From assembly GCA_031394045.1 (NCBI GenBank), contig JANMWN010000028.1, forward strand, positions 1 through 5,435: a DNA stretch of 5,435 nt, written 5' to 3'. Under the pieces are notes generated by a model. It did not search any database and had not been told where the DNA came from. It saw nothing but the letters and a program-made list of their open reading frames with translations. This DNA comes from JANYIP01 sp031394045. Its GTDB lineage: Bacteria; Actinomycetota; Actinomycetes; Prado026. A program made the translations under genes and the position numbers. Below, one piece after another: positions 1 to 5,435 of the stretch (position 1 is its first letter; each line of letters starts with the position of its first letter).

Positions 1-22
1 GAGCGGCACAAGGAGCCTGCTG

Positions 23-970
23 ATGGCCAGCTATCGAACCGCGTTGCCACAGCTCGACGGTGGGCTGTTCCTCACCGACGCGGGCCTGGAGACCGACCTC
101 ATCTTCAACCACGACGTGGACATCCCGGAGTTCGCGGCCCACACCTTGCTCGGGGACCCGGCGGGTGAGCAGGCGTTGGCCGGCTACCTGCGGGGCTTCC
201 TGGCGCTGGCGGCGCGGGAGGGTACCGGATTCGTGCTCGACAGCCAGACCTGGCGAGCCCAGCCTTACTTCGCCGCGGCGCTCGGAGACTCGCTGGAGGG
301 ACTGCGCGCTGCCAATGACAGGGCGGTCAGCTTTGTGGCTGCCCTTCGCGCTGAGCAGCCGGCGACGGCTGCGCCCGTGGTCCTCAACGGGCTGATCGGT
401 CCGCGCGGAGACGCGTACGCGCCGGAGGAGCAGCTCGCTGCGGACGAGGCCGAGCGCTACCACGCGGTACAGCTGGGCTGGCTGGCCGAGACCGACGTCG
501 ACATGGTGACCGCGCTCACCTTCACGCAGTCCGCAGAGGCGATCGGCGCCGTACGAGCGGCCGTGGCGGTCGGGCTACCGATCGTCGTGTCTTTCACGGT
601 CGAGACGGATGGAGCGCTGCCCACCGGCCAACCGCTGGGCGAGGCGATCGAGGCGGTGGATGCGGCGACCGACGGTGCCCCCGCGTACTTCATGGTCAAC
701 TGCGCGCACCCCGACCACTTCGCCTCGGTGCTGCTGAGTGGCGCGGACGCGCCCTGGACGCACCGGGTGCGCGGCCTGCGCTGCAACGCCTCCCGCCTCA
801 GCCATGCCGAGCTGGACGAGGCCGAGGTGCTCGACGACGGTGACCCGGCCGAGCTGGCGCAGGAGTGCCGGCAGCTACGGCTGGCGATGCCGTGGCTCAA
901 CGTGTTCGGCGGCTGCTGCGGATCGGACCTGCGTCACGTCACTGCGATCGCGGCGGCCCTCGCCGGCTGA
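23..970 (+). CDS. Homocysteine S-methyltransferase family protein
   Basis: This 315-residue protein matches the zinc-dependent homocysteine S-methyltransferase fold (MmuM, betaine-homocysteine methyltransferase, MetH N-terminal domain), a cytosolic barrel enzyme that moves a methyl group from a donor to a thiol, usually homocysteine, giving methionine. What is seen: the N-terminal strand motif TDAGLETDLIF (18-28), the GLIGPRGDAY motif (123-132), and the three zinc cysteines, C227 in VNCAHP and C298-C299 in GGCCG near the C-terminus. Length is normal and the gene is intact. The ATG at 23 is supported by AAGGAG at 10-15, seven bases upstream. A TGA at 21-23 overlaps this start, so an upstream gene may be translationally coupled, but too little of it is present to identify. 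The methyl donor and true acceptor cannot be read from sequence. It is separated from the urease genes by 391 bp of gene remnants, so a functional link to them is uncertain. Confidence 0.9.
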   Translation: MASYRTALPQLDGGLFLTDAGLETDLIFNHDVDIPEFAAHTLLGDPAGEQALAGYLRGFLALAAREGTGFVLDSQTWRAQPYFAAALGDSLEGLRAANDRAVSFVAALRAEQPATAAPVVLNGLIGPRGDAYAPEEQLAADEAERYHAVQLGWLAETDVDMVTALTFTQSAEAIGAVRAAVAVGLPIVVSFTVETDGALPTGQPLGEAIEAVDAATDGAPAYFMVNCAHPDHFASVLLSGADAPWTHRVRGLRCNASRLSHAELDEAEVLDDGDPAELAQECRQLRLAMPWLNVFGGCCGSDLRHVTAIAAALAG

Positions 971-988
971 GCAGCCGAAGCAGGCGGG

Positions 989-1153
989 TCAGGTGCCGGC
1001 AACGGTCGACGGGGCGGGTTTGGCATCGACTCTCGAACCTGACGCCTCCGCCAGCCGCTCGAAGACGCGGACGAAGACGGCCTGCCAGCGAACGTACTCG
1101 GCCCGCAGGGCGGTCTTGGCCCTGTCGTCCGACAGGGCCAGCCAGTCGTTCAT
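989..1153 (-). pseudogene. C-terminal remnant of an unidentified minus-strand gene
   Basis: A minus-strand reading frame of 54 codons ends in TGA at 991-989, only 18 bp from the stop of the convergent methyltransferase gene. Its first 37 codons look truly coding: 36 end in G or C, and the translation is a plausible amphipathic helical segment (begins MNDWLALSDDRAKTALRAEY, then contains RWQAVFVRVFERLAEA). The last 17 codons are less biased, as is common for a C-terminal tail. The ATG at 1153 is probably not a real start: GGAG abuts it with no spacing, and it coincides with the point where a plus-strand deiminase remnant begins. I read it as the 3' end of a longer gene cut at about 1150. The family is not recognised; the helical pattern with W and F could fit the end of a TetR-type ligand domain, but this is weak. 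A free-standing 54-residue gene is the alternative. Confidence 0.5.
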
Positions 1154-1310
1154 CTCCGCACAGTTCGGGGACTCCACGGCGGATGCCGGCGCGAAGTCGC
1201 TGCTGGCGTCGCTGTTCCCGGGCCGGGTCGTCGAGCAGCTCAACATCGACAACCTCGGCGGCGGTGGTGGTGGCATCCACTGCGTGACCCAGCAGCAGCC
1301 GGTCGCGTGA
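1149..1310 (+). pseudogene. C-terminal remnant of an agmatine deiminase family gene
   Basis: The plus-strand frame ending in TGA at 1308-1310 encodes FISAQFGDS...LFPGRVVEQLNID...GGGGGGIHCVTQQQP. This is the last ~50 residues of an agmatine deiminase/peptidylarginine deiminase-type (GME superfamily) protein, including the nucleophilic cysteine in GGGGIHC. A full-length family member is about 340-370 residues, so roughly 85% is missing. Upstream in the same frame (before about 1149) the translation has no family resemblance and the minus strand carries other coding sequence. The spacing from PGR to GGGG matches the intact gene at 3897-4928 (12 residues), but by eye only about 20 of 50 positions are identical, and the VVEQLNID stretch differs. 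It is therefore a remnant of a distinct paralogue or an older gene, not a recent copy. With no start and no N-terminal half it should be non-functional. It ends 51 bp before the urease gamma-beta gene and may once have been first in that operon. Confidence 0.8.
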
Positions 1311-1361
1311 GCGATAGGTTGACCCTCCGGTTCCGCAGCGACGCACGCGAAGGACCCCCTG

Positions 1362-2141
1362 GTGCACCTGACCCCGACCGAGCGCGACCGACTTCTGCTC
1401 TTCTCGGCTGCCGAGCTGGCCCGTCGCCGGCGGGCGGACGGGGTGCTGCTCAACGTGCCTGAGGCGACCGCGTTGATCGCCGACGAGGTGTGCGAGGTAG
1501 CCCGCCGTGGTGGGCGGCACGAGGACGCGGTACGTACGGGGCAATCGGTGCTGTCGGTCGACGAGGTGATGCCGGAGGTTCCGTACGTGGTGCGGAGCGT
1601 CGCGGTCGAGGCGGTGTTCGCCGACGGGTCGCGACTGGTCGTGGTGGACGAGCCCTTTGGTTCGGTACCCGAGCGCGACGACATGCCTGGCGCGGTCATC
1701 AGCGACGAGACAGCCGACCCCGACCCTTCGGGACCCGCAGTCGAGCGTCGCACCCTGCGGGTGGAGAACACCGCTGCGATCCCCATCTCGGTGACGAGCC
1801 ACTTCCACTTCTTCGAGGTGAACCCGCGGTTGCGCTTCGCGCGCACCGACTCGTACGGGATGCACCTGGACATCCCGGCCGGCACCCACGTCCGGTTCGA
1901 TCCCGGGACCGTCACCGAGGTGACCGTCGTGCCGATCCGTGGCTCGCGGGTCGTGGTGGGCTTCGCCGGCCTGGTCGACGGTCCCCTCGACGAACCGGGT
2001 GCACGGGACGCGGCGCTGGCCCGGGCAAGGGACTGGGGGTTTCTGGACTCCGACGCTGACTCCGGCACCGGTCCGTCCGCGGATCCCTCCCAGGCAGCGG
2101 CCCGCGCAGTCGCCCACGCGCACGAGTCGACGTCCCCGTGA
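1362..2141 (+). CDS. ureAB: Urease gamma-beta fusion subunit (UreAB)
   Basis: This 259-residue protein is a urease gamma domain (about 1-100, starting HLTPTERDRLLLFSAAELAR) joined to a urease beta domain (about 107-228, with TSHFHFFEVNPRLRF, GMHLDIPAGTHVRFDPG and VGFAGLVDGPL). It should be a structural subunit of a cytosolic urease-type complex with the alpha subunit encoded next. Gamma-beta fusions are known, for example UreA of Helicobacter, and also occur in some actinobacteria. The GTG at 1362 is chosen because the protein then begins exactly like family members and GAAGGA (1349-1354) lies seven bases upstream. Its stop overlaps the next start (GTGA, 2138-2141), implying translational coupling. 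Odd points: the gamma-domain VHNP motif near residue 96 of Klebsiella UreA reads VDEP here, and a roughly 30-residue polar, Ala-rich tail (about 229-259) follows the beta domain. No convincing promoter is seen in the 51 bp upstream. Confidence 0.93.
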   Translation: MHLTPTERDRLLLFSAAELARRRRADGVLLNVPEATALIADEVCEVARRGGRHEDAVRTGQSVLSVDEVMPEVPYVVRSVAVEAVFADGSRLVVVDEPFGSVPERDDMPGAVISDETADPDPSGPAVERRTLRVENTAAIPISVTSHFHFFEVNPRLRFARTDSYGMHLDIPAGTHVRFDPGTVTEVTVVPIRGSRVVVGFAGLVDGPLDEPGARDAALARARDWGFLDSDADSGTGPSADPSQAAARAVAHAHESTSP

Positions 2142-3814
2142 CCCTCGACCGGAGCGCGCGGGCAGGGGCGTACGGACCGGGTCTGGGGGACCGTGTCGTC
2201 CTGGGGGACACCGGACTGCTGGTCCGGGTCGAGCGCGACGACCGCGGCGCGGCGGGCGACGAGGTGCTGCTCGGGTTCGGCAAGACCGGCCGGGACGGCA
2301 TCGGCATGCGCGCCGTACGCACCCAGGAGTCGTGCGACCTGGTCATCAGCAACGTCCTGCTGATCGACCCCGTGCTCGGAGTCCGCGCGACCAACATCGG
2401 GATCCGGGCCGGTCACATCGTCGCCCTCGGCAAGGCCGGCAACCCGGACACGATGGACGACGTCGACGTCGTCATGGGCAGCGGCACGGCGGTCGTGTCG
2501 GGGGAGGGACTCATCGCAACCGCCGGTGGGATCGACACGCACGTGCACATGCTCTCCCCGCGGGTGTGCGAGGCCGAGCTGGCCTCCGGTGTGACGACCG
2601 TCATCGGGCAGGAGATCGGCCCGTTCTGGGGCGTCGGCGTGGGGTCGGCGTGGATCCTGCGCACCGGGTACGCGGCCTTTGACGACTACCCGATCAACGT
2701 GGGGATCCTCGGGCGTGGATCCTCGAGCCGACGGGATCCCTTGCTGGAGGCGCTCGAGGCCGGGGTCTGCGGCTTCAAGGTCCACGAGGACACCGGCGCG
2801 CACCTGCGCACCCTGGACACCGCGCTGACCGTGGCCGAGGACTTCGACGTCCAGGTGGCCCTGCACACCGATGGCCTCAACGAGGGGCTCACGGTGGCGG
2901 ACACCCTCGCCGTCCTGGACGGCCGCGCCGTGCACGCCTACCACGTGGAGGGCTGCGGGGGCGGGCACACCCCGGACGTGCTGAGCCTGGCCGGGGTGCC
3001 GCACGTCCTCGCTTCCTCGACCAACCCCACTCTCCCGTTCGGGCGGGACGCAGTCGCCGAGCACCGCGCGATGATCTGCTATGTCCACGGGCTGCGGGCC
3101 GACCTGCCGGGTGACGTCGCCCTGGCCGGCGACCGGGTGCGCGCGGCGACGATGGGGGCCGAGAACCTCCTGCACGACCTCGGCGTCATCCCGGTGACGT
3201 CTTCGGACGCCCAGGGGATGGGACGCGCAGGGGAGACCTGGCGCCGTACCTTCGGGCTGGCGTCGGTGCTGCGCGAGGCCCACACCGAGCCGGGCCAGGA
3301 CGACAACGCGCGAGTGCTGCGGTACCTCGCCAAGCTGACCATCAACCCGGCCCGCGTGCACGGGCTCGACTCGTACGTCGGCAGCGTCGAGCTCGGCAAG
3401 GTCGCGGACATCGTGCTCTGGGAGCCGGCCATGTTCGCGGCAAAGCCGTTGATGGTGCTCAAGTCCGGCTTCCCTGCGTGGGGGGTCACCGGCGACCCGA
3501 ATGCCGCGATCGACGCCGCTCAGCCACGGGTCCTGGGCCCCCAGTTCGGCGGGCTGGGCGCGACCGCAGCCGAGCTGTCGCTCCTGTTCGTCAACGCCGC
3601 CGCCGCAGACGCGGGCCGGTCGGCGGTGCCGACGCGTCGCCGGCTGGCCCCGGTCCAGGGGTGCCGGACAGTCCGGCTCGAGTCGATGGCGCAGCACGGC
3701 ACGACAGGAGTGGTCAGCGTCGACCCGGTGTCGGGGCAGACGAGCTTCCGTGGCGAGCTGCTGGTCATGCAGCCGGTCGAGCGGGCCCCGCTCCAGCAGC
3801 TGTACCACTTCTGA
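2138..3814 (+). CDS. ureC: Urease alpha subunit homologue, divergent active site (UreC-like)
   Basis: This 558-residue protein is full length for urease alpha (Klebsiella about 567) and belongs to the amidohydrolase superfamily. Urease hydrolyses urea to ammonia and carbamate at a di-nickel centre. All metal ligands are present: H135 and H137 (GGIDTHVH), the lysine to be carbamylated K214 with H216 (GFKVHED), H243 (VALHTD), H269 (YHVEGCGGGH) and D357 (TSSDAQGMG). The flap histidine H317 and the arginine at R333 are also kept. Three pocket features differ from classical urease. The flap cysteine (MVCHH in Klebsiella) is V316 in ICYVHG, with a cysteine two residues earlier at C314. The loop GTGPAAGTHATTCTPGPW is about four residues shorter and reads GPFWGVGVGSAW (161-172). 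The alanine after the D357 motif is glycine (G360). The enzyme is probably catalytic but may prefer a substrate other than free urea. No ureDEFGH accessory genes are nearby, so nickel loading must come from elsewhere, if needed. The GTG start overlaps the ureAB stop. Confidence 0.9.
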   Translation: MTLDRSARAGAYGPGLGDRVVLGDTGLLVRVERDDRGAAGDEVLLGFGKTGRDGIGMRAVRTQESCDLVISNVLLIDPVLGVRATNIGIRAGHIVALGKAGNPDTMDDVDVVMGSGTAVVSGEGLIATAGGIDTHVHMLSPRVCEAELASGVTTVIGQEIGPFWGVGVGSAWILRTGYAAFDDYPINVGILGRGSSSRRDPLLEALEAGVCGFKVHEDTGAHLRTLDTALTVAEDFDVQVALHTDGLNEGLTVADTLAVLDGRAVHAYHVEGCGGGHTPDVLSLAGVPHVLASSTNPTLPFGRDAVAEHRAMICYVHGLRADLPGDVALAGDRVRAATMGAENLLHDLGVIPVTSSDAQGMGRAGETWRRTFGLASVLREAHTEPGQDDNARVLRYLAKLTINPARVHGLDSYVGSVELGKVADIVLWEPAMFAAKPLMVLKSGFPAWGVTGDPNAAIDAAQPRVLGPQFGGLGATAAELSLLFVNAAAADAGRSAVPTRRRLAPVQGCRTVRLESMAQHGTTGVVSVDPVSGQTSFRGELLVMQPVERAPLQQLYHF

Positions 3815-3834
3815 GTCGAACCGCTCCGCAAAAG

Positions 3835-3864
3835 GTAACTCTTGGTCGGCATCCAAGTTATAGT
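3835..3864 (+). promoter_or_regulatory. Candidate promoter of the agmatine deiminase gene
   Basis: The intergenic region is locally AT-rich in a GC-rich context. A good -10 hexamer, TATAGT, is at 3859-3864. A weak -35, GTAACT, is at 3835-3840 with an 18-bp spacer. The spacer is almost exactly filled by a palindrome, the expected layout for a repressor-controlled promoter. The start codon at 3897 lies 32 bp after the -10, leaving room for a short leader. This implies the deiminase has its own promoter rather than relying only on read-through from ureC, which ends 82 bp upstream. Confidence 0.5.
3841..3857. promoter_or_regulatory. Candidate TetR-type operator, site 1
   Basis: CTTGG-TCGGCAT-CCAAG is a perfect 5-bp inverted repeat with a 7-bp centre. 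It sits between the candidate -35 and -10 of the deiminase promoter. A second element with the same arms and the same spacing occurs at 4971-4987, just upstream of the TetR gene. With the inner bases aligned, the two sites share about 11 of the 18 bases that follow the common CTTGGT. TetR proteins bind such palindromes as dimers, usually to repress, and release on ligand binding. That this TetR binds here is inference. Confidence 0.55.
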
Positions 3865-3885
3865 CACGCCAAGTGATGACCTCCC

Positions 3886-3890
3886 GGAGG
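3886..3890 (+). promoter_or_regulatory. Ribosome binding site that decides the deiminase start
   Basis: GGAGG ends six bases before the ATG at 3897. An in-frame GTG-ATG pair at 3873-3878 would add eight residues (MMTSRRKQ) but would place this site inside the coding sequence and has no comparable Shine-Dalgarno of its own. It also lies very close to the candidate -10. The ATG at 3897 is therefore preferred. Confidence 0.75.
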
Positions 3891-3896
3891 AAGCAG

Positions 3897-4928
3897 ATGA
3901 CCGTCGATCATCAGGACACGCCCCTTGCCAGCGGATTCGCGATGCCGGCCGAGTGGGACGTGCACGCCGGGTGCCTGATCGCCTGGCCGGCTCGCGCGCA
4001 GCTGTGGGGCAGTCGGCTGGACGCCGCCAAGGCTGAGTACGCCGCGGTCGCCCGGGCCATCGCAGACTTCGAGCCGGTGCTCATGGTCTGCAACCCGGGC
4101 CAGGAGGCCGAGGTCGCGAACGCGTGCGGTGCAGCGATCGAGGCGCTGCCGATCCCGATCAACGACTCGTGGGCCAGGGACAGCGGTCCCATCTTCGTCC
4201 GGGATGGCGCGGGCACGGTCGCCCTGGTGGACTTCCGGTTCAACGCCTGGGGTGAGCGCTGGCACCCGCACGATGACGACGATGCGTTGCCTGCGGCGGT
4301 CGCGGCGCACCTGGGCGTCCGCAGGTTCGCCGCCCCCATGGTCCTCGAGGGCGGCGCCATCATCGTCGACGGGGAGGGGACCCTGCTGACCACGGAGCAG
4401 TGCCTGCTCAACCCGAACCGCAACCCGGGGATGCCGCGTACGCAGATGGAGCAGGTGCTGCACGAGTACCTCGGGGCGAGCCGGGTCGTGTGGCTGGGGG
4501 ACGGGCACAGCCTCGACGTGGGGCCTGCCGGCACCGACGGGCACATCGACGGCATCGCCCAGTACGTCGCTCCCGGGCACCTCCTCCTCGAGGCGCCGCA
4601 GGACCCCCGCTCGGCGGAGTACGCGAGCAGCCAGGAGAACCTGGCCCGGCTCCAATCAGCGCGCGATGCCGCGGGGCGCCCGTTCGTCGTCAGCCTGCTC
4701 GACCCGGGCGCTGACCCGGACGCCTCCTACGTGAACGGGTACGTCGCGAACGGCGCGGTCATCGTGCCGGTCGGCGGGCGGGAGCAGGACAAGGCCGCAC
4801 TCGAGGTGATCGCTGCGCTCTACCCCGGTCGCGAGGTCGTAGGCGTCACCGGTGACGTCCTCGCCGAGGGCGGCGGCGGGGTGCACTGCATCACCCAGCA
4901 GATCCCCGCGGAGCTGCTCAGATCCTGA
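3897..4928 (+). CDS. aguA: Agmatine deiminase family protein
   Basis: This 343-residue cytosolic enzyme belongs to the guanidino-group modifying (GME) superfamily, agmatine deiminase/peptidylarginine deiminase type. The reference reaction is agmatine + water to N-carbamoylputrescine + ammonia. Seen in the sequence: NDSWARDSGP (89-98) with the substrate-binding aspartate D95, FRFNAWG (113-119), LEGGAII (150-156), TEQCLLNPNRNP (166-177), TDGHIDG (213-219) with catalytic H216 and D218, and the terminal GGGGVHCITQQIP (325-337) with nucleophile C331. All core catalytic residues are present and the length is normal. Start chosen from GGAGG at 3886-3890. No aguB (N-carbamoylputrescine amidase) is in the window. 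It follows ureC by 82 bp and precedes a TetR gene by 143 bp, with a likely shared operator. Agmatine is the default substrate, but family members can use other guanidino compounds, so exact specificity is uncertain. The gene symbol is by family. Confidence 0.9.
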   Translation: MTVDHQDTPLASGFAMPAEWDVHAGCLIAWPARAQLWGSRLDAAKAEYAAVARAIADFEPVLMVCNPGQEAEVANACGAAIEALPIPINDSWARDSGPIFVRDGAGTVALVDFRFNAWGERWHPHDDDDALPAAVAAHLGVRRFAAPMVLEGGAIIVDGEGTLLTTEQCLLNPNRNPGMPRTQMEQVLHEYLGASRVVWLGDGHSLDVGPAGTDGHIDGIAQYVAPGHLLLEAPQDPRSAEYASSQENLARLQSARDAAGRPFVVSLLDPGADPDASYVNGYVANGAVIVPVGGREQDKAALEVIAALYPGREVVGVTGDVLAEGGGGVHCITQQIPAELLRS

Positions 4929-4960
4929 GTGCCGCGGGGTCCATCGCGTTCCGGGCTTCA

Positions 4961-4998
4961 TTATCAATTTCCTGGTTCCCAACCAAGAAACTGATCAA
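4961..4998. promoter_or_regulatory. Imperfect palindrome, candidate TetR operator site 2
   Basis: An AT-rich inverted repeat has 17-bp arms (4961-4977 and 4981-4997) separated by CCC, with 14 of 17 positions pairing. Its core, CCTGG-TTCCCAA-CCAAG at 4971-4987, has the same 5-7-5 geometry as site 1 at 3841-3857 when read on the opposite strand. It lies in the 143-bp gap between the deiminase stop and the TetR start, so autoregulation of the TetR gene is the simplest reading. A role as a transcription terminator is less likely: the arms are AT-rich, carry three mismatches, and no T-run follows. No convincing plus-strand promoter was found beside it. Confidence 0.5.
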
Positions 4999-5071
4999 GA
5001 ATCTCGCTGGCCCTTGAGGCACAGACATGCAACTACCCTGGCCAACCAACCACCAGCGAGGGGGCACCCGC

Positions 5072-5435
5072 GTGACCAAGCGCCAGGCCAAGGGCGAGGC
5101 GCGGGAACGACTGGTCATCGCTGCCGCGGCGCAGCTGATCGCGGAACGAGGCCTGGCGAACGTCCGGATCGTCGACATCGCCGAACGAGCAGCCATGAGC
5201 ACGGGACACGTCTCCTACTACTTCCCCTCCAAGTCCGAGCTCCTGATGCGCGCGATCCGGCAGAGCGAGGAGACCTTCACCGATCTGCTCGTGGACCAGC
5301 TCACGACGATCCGCGACCCGTGGGCTCGGCTGACCCGGCTGATCGAGCTCTCGGCGGCGACCGGCGTTGCCGATCCCGGTTGGGTGCTCTGGTTCGAGGT
5401 CTGGTCCAACGCTGCAACGGACGCCGACGTCGCCC
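5072..5435 (+). CDS. TetR-family transcriptional regulator, 3' end beyond window
   Basis: An open frame of 121 codons runs off the right edge with no stop. The N-terminus has the TetR DNA-binding domain: helices from about residue 10, then a helix-turn-helix around 33-51 (VDIAERAAMSTGHVSYYF) followed by the typical FPSKSELL. The visible start of the ligand domain includes WVLWFEVWSNAATDADV (104-120), a tryptophan-rich segment common in TetR regulators; no ligand can be assigned. The GTG at 5072 is supported by GAGGGGG at 5058-5064, seven bases upstream. An in-frame ATG at 5027, with GAGG seven bases before it, would add 15 residues and is a less likely alternative. About 70-90 residues are probably missing. 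Its place directly after the deiminase gene, with matching palindromes before both genes, suggests a local repressor that may sense agmatine or a related guanidino or ureido compound (inference). Confidence 0.88.
   Translation, partial: MTKRQAKGEARERLVIAAAAQLIAERGLANVRIVDIAERAAMSTGHVSYYFPSKSELLMRAIRQSEETFTDLLVDQLTTIRDPWARLTRLIELSAATGVADPGWVLWFEVWSNAATDADVA

Noticed and set aside
1..23. Possible last codons of an upstream gene ending in TGA at 21-23 (frame AAQGAC)
   Set aside because: Six codons are too few to support a gene; noted only as possible coupling with the methyltransferase start.
1319..1347. TTGACC at 1319-1324 as a -35 for the urease genes
   Set aside because: No acceptable -10 follows at 16-19 bp, so a urease promoter was not called.
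971..1361. CRISPR, tRNA, rRNA or insertion sequence in the longest gap between intact genes
   Set aside because: No repeats, terminal inverted repeats, transposase sequence or structured RNA pattern was seen; gene remnants explain most of it.
2652..2739. Cluster of four GGATCC sites, three within 37 bp, with a weak 14-bp near-repeat, inside ureC
   Set aside because: They lie in different codon contexts of a conserved coding region and are probably chance in GC-rich sequence.
989..3856. Very long minus-strand open frame (955 codons) covering ureAB and ureC
   Set aside because: It is antisense to clearly recognised urease genes, its translation there is low-complexity R/P/H/D-rich, and long antisense frames are expected in high-GC DNA. 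Only its final 54 codons (989-1153) look coding, and these are reported as a remnant.
4960..4988. Minus-strand GATAAT (RC of 4960-4965) as the -10 of an antisense promoter into the deiminase gene
   Set aside because: No good -35 lies at proper spacing and there is no minus-strand gene to serve. The hexamer is better explained as part of the AT-rich palindrome.
5038..5056. CTGG-N11-CCAG as a third regulator site just before the TetR start
   Set aside because: Its spacing and inner bases do not match the 5-7-5 pattern of the two better sites, and the arms are only 4 bp.

Overview
This 5.4-kb window is high-GC, gene-dense DNA. It has strong G/C third-position bias, several GTG starts and a TetR regulator, which together suggest an actinobacterium; genus is not resolvable from the sequence. 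All intact genes lie on the + strand.

Layout, left to right. (1) 23-970: a homocysteine S-methyltransferase family enzyme with its zinc-binding cysteines. (2) 971-1361: no intact gene. This stretch holds two gene stumps: the C-terminal end of an unidentified protein on the minus strand (989-1153) and, joined to it, the C-terminal end of an agmatine deiminase family protein on the plus strand (about 1149-1310). The arrangement looks like a deletion that removed the 5' halves of two divergent genes. (3) 1362-3814: a two-gene urease unit, a fused gamma-beta subunit followed by an alpha subunit, with a 4-bp stop/start overlap. The alpha subunit keeps all nickel ligands but differs from classical urease in the substrate pocket and active-site flap. 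No urease accessory gene (ureDEFGH) is in the window. (4) 3897-4928: a complete agmatine deiminase family gene with its own promoter. (5) 5072-5435: the N-terminal part of a TetR-family regulator, cut by the window edge.

How they may work together. Agmatine deiminase makes N-carbamoylputrescine, a mono-substituted urea, and ammonia. A urease-like enzyme with a remodelled pocket sits next to it, and a different deiminase once sat upstream of the urease. This suggests, as inference only, a nitrogen-scavenging module in which a guanidino compound is deiminated to a ureido compound that the urease homologue then cleaves. A matching 17-bp palindrome (CTTGG-N7-CCAAG type) lies between the -35 and -10 of the deiminase promoter and again upstream of the TetR gene. 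The TetR protein probably represses both.
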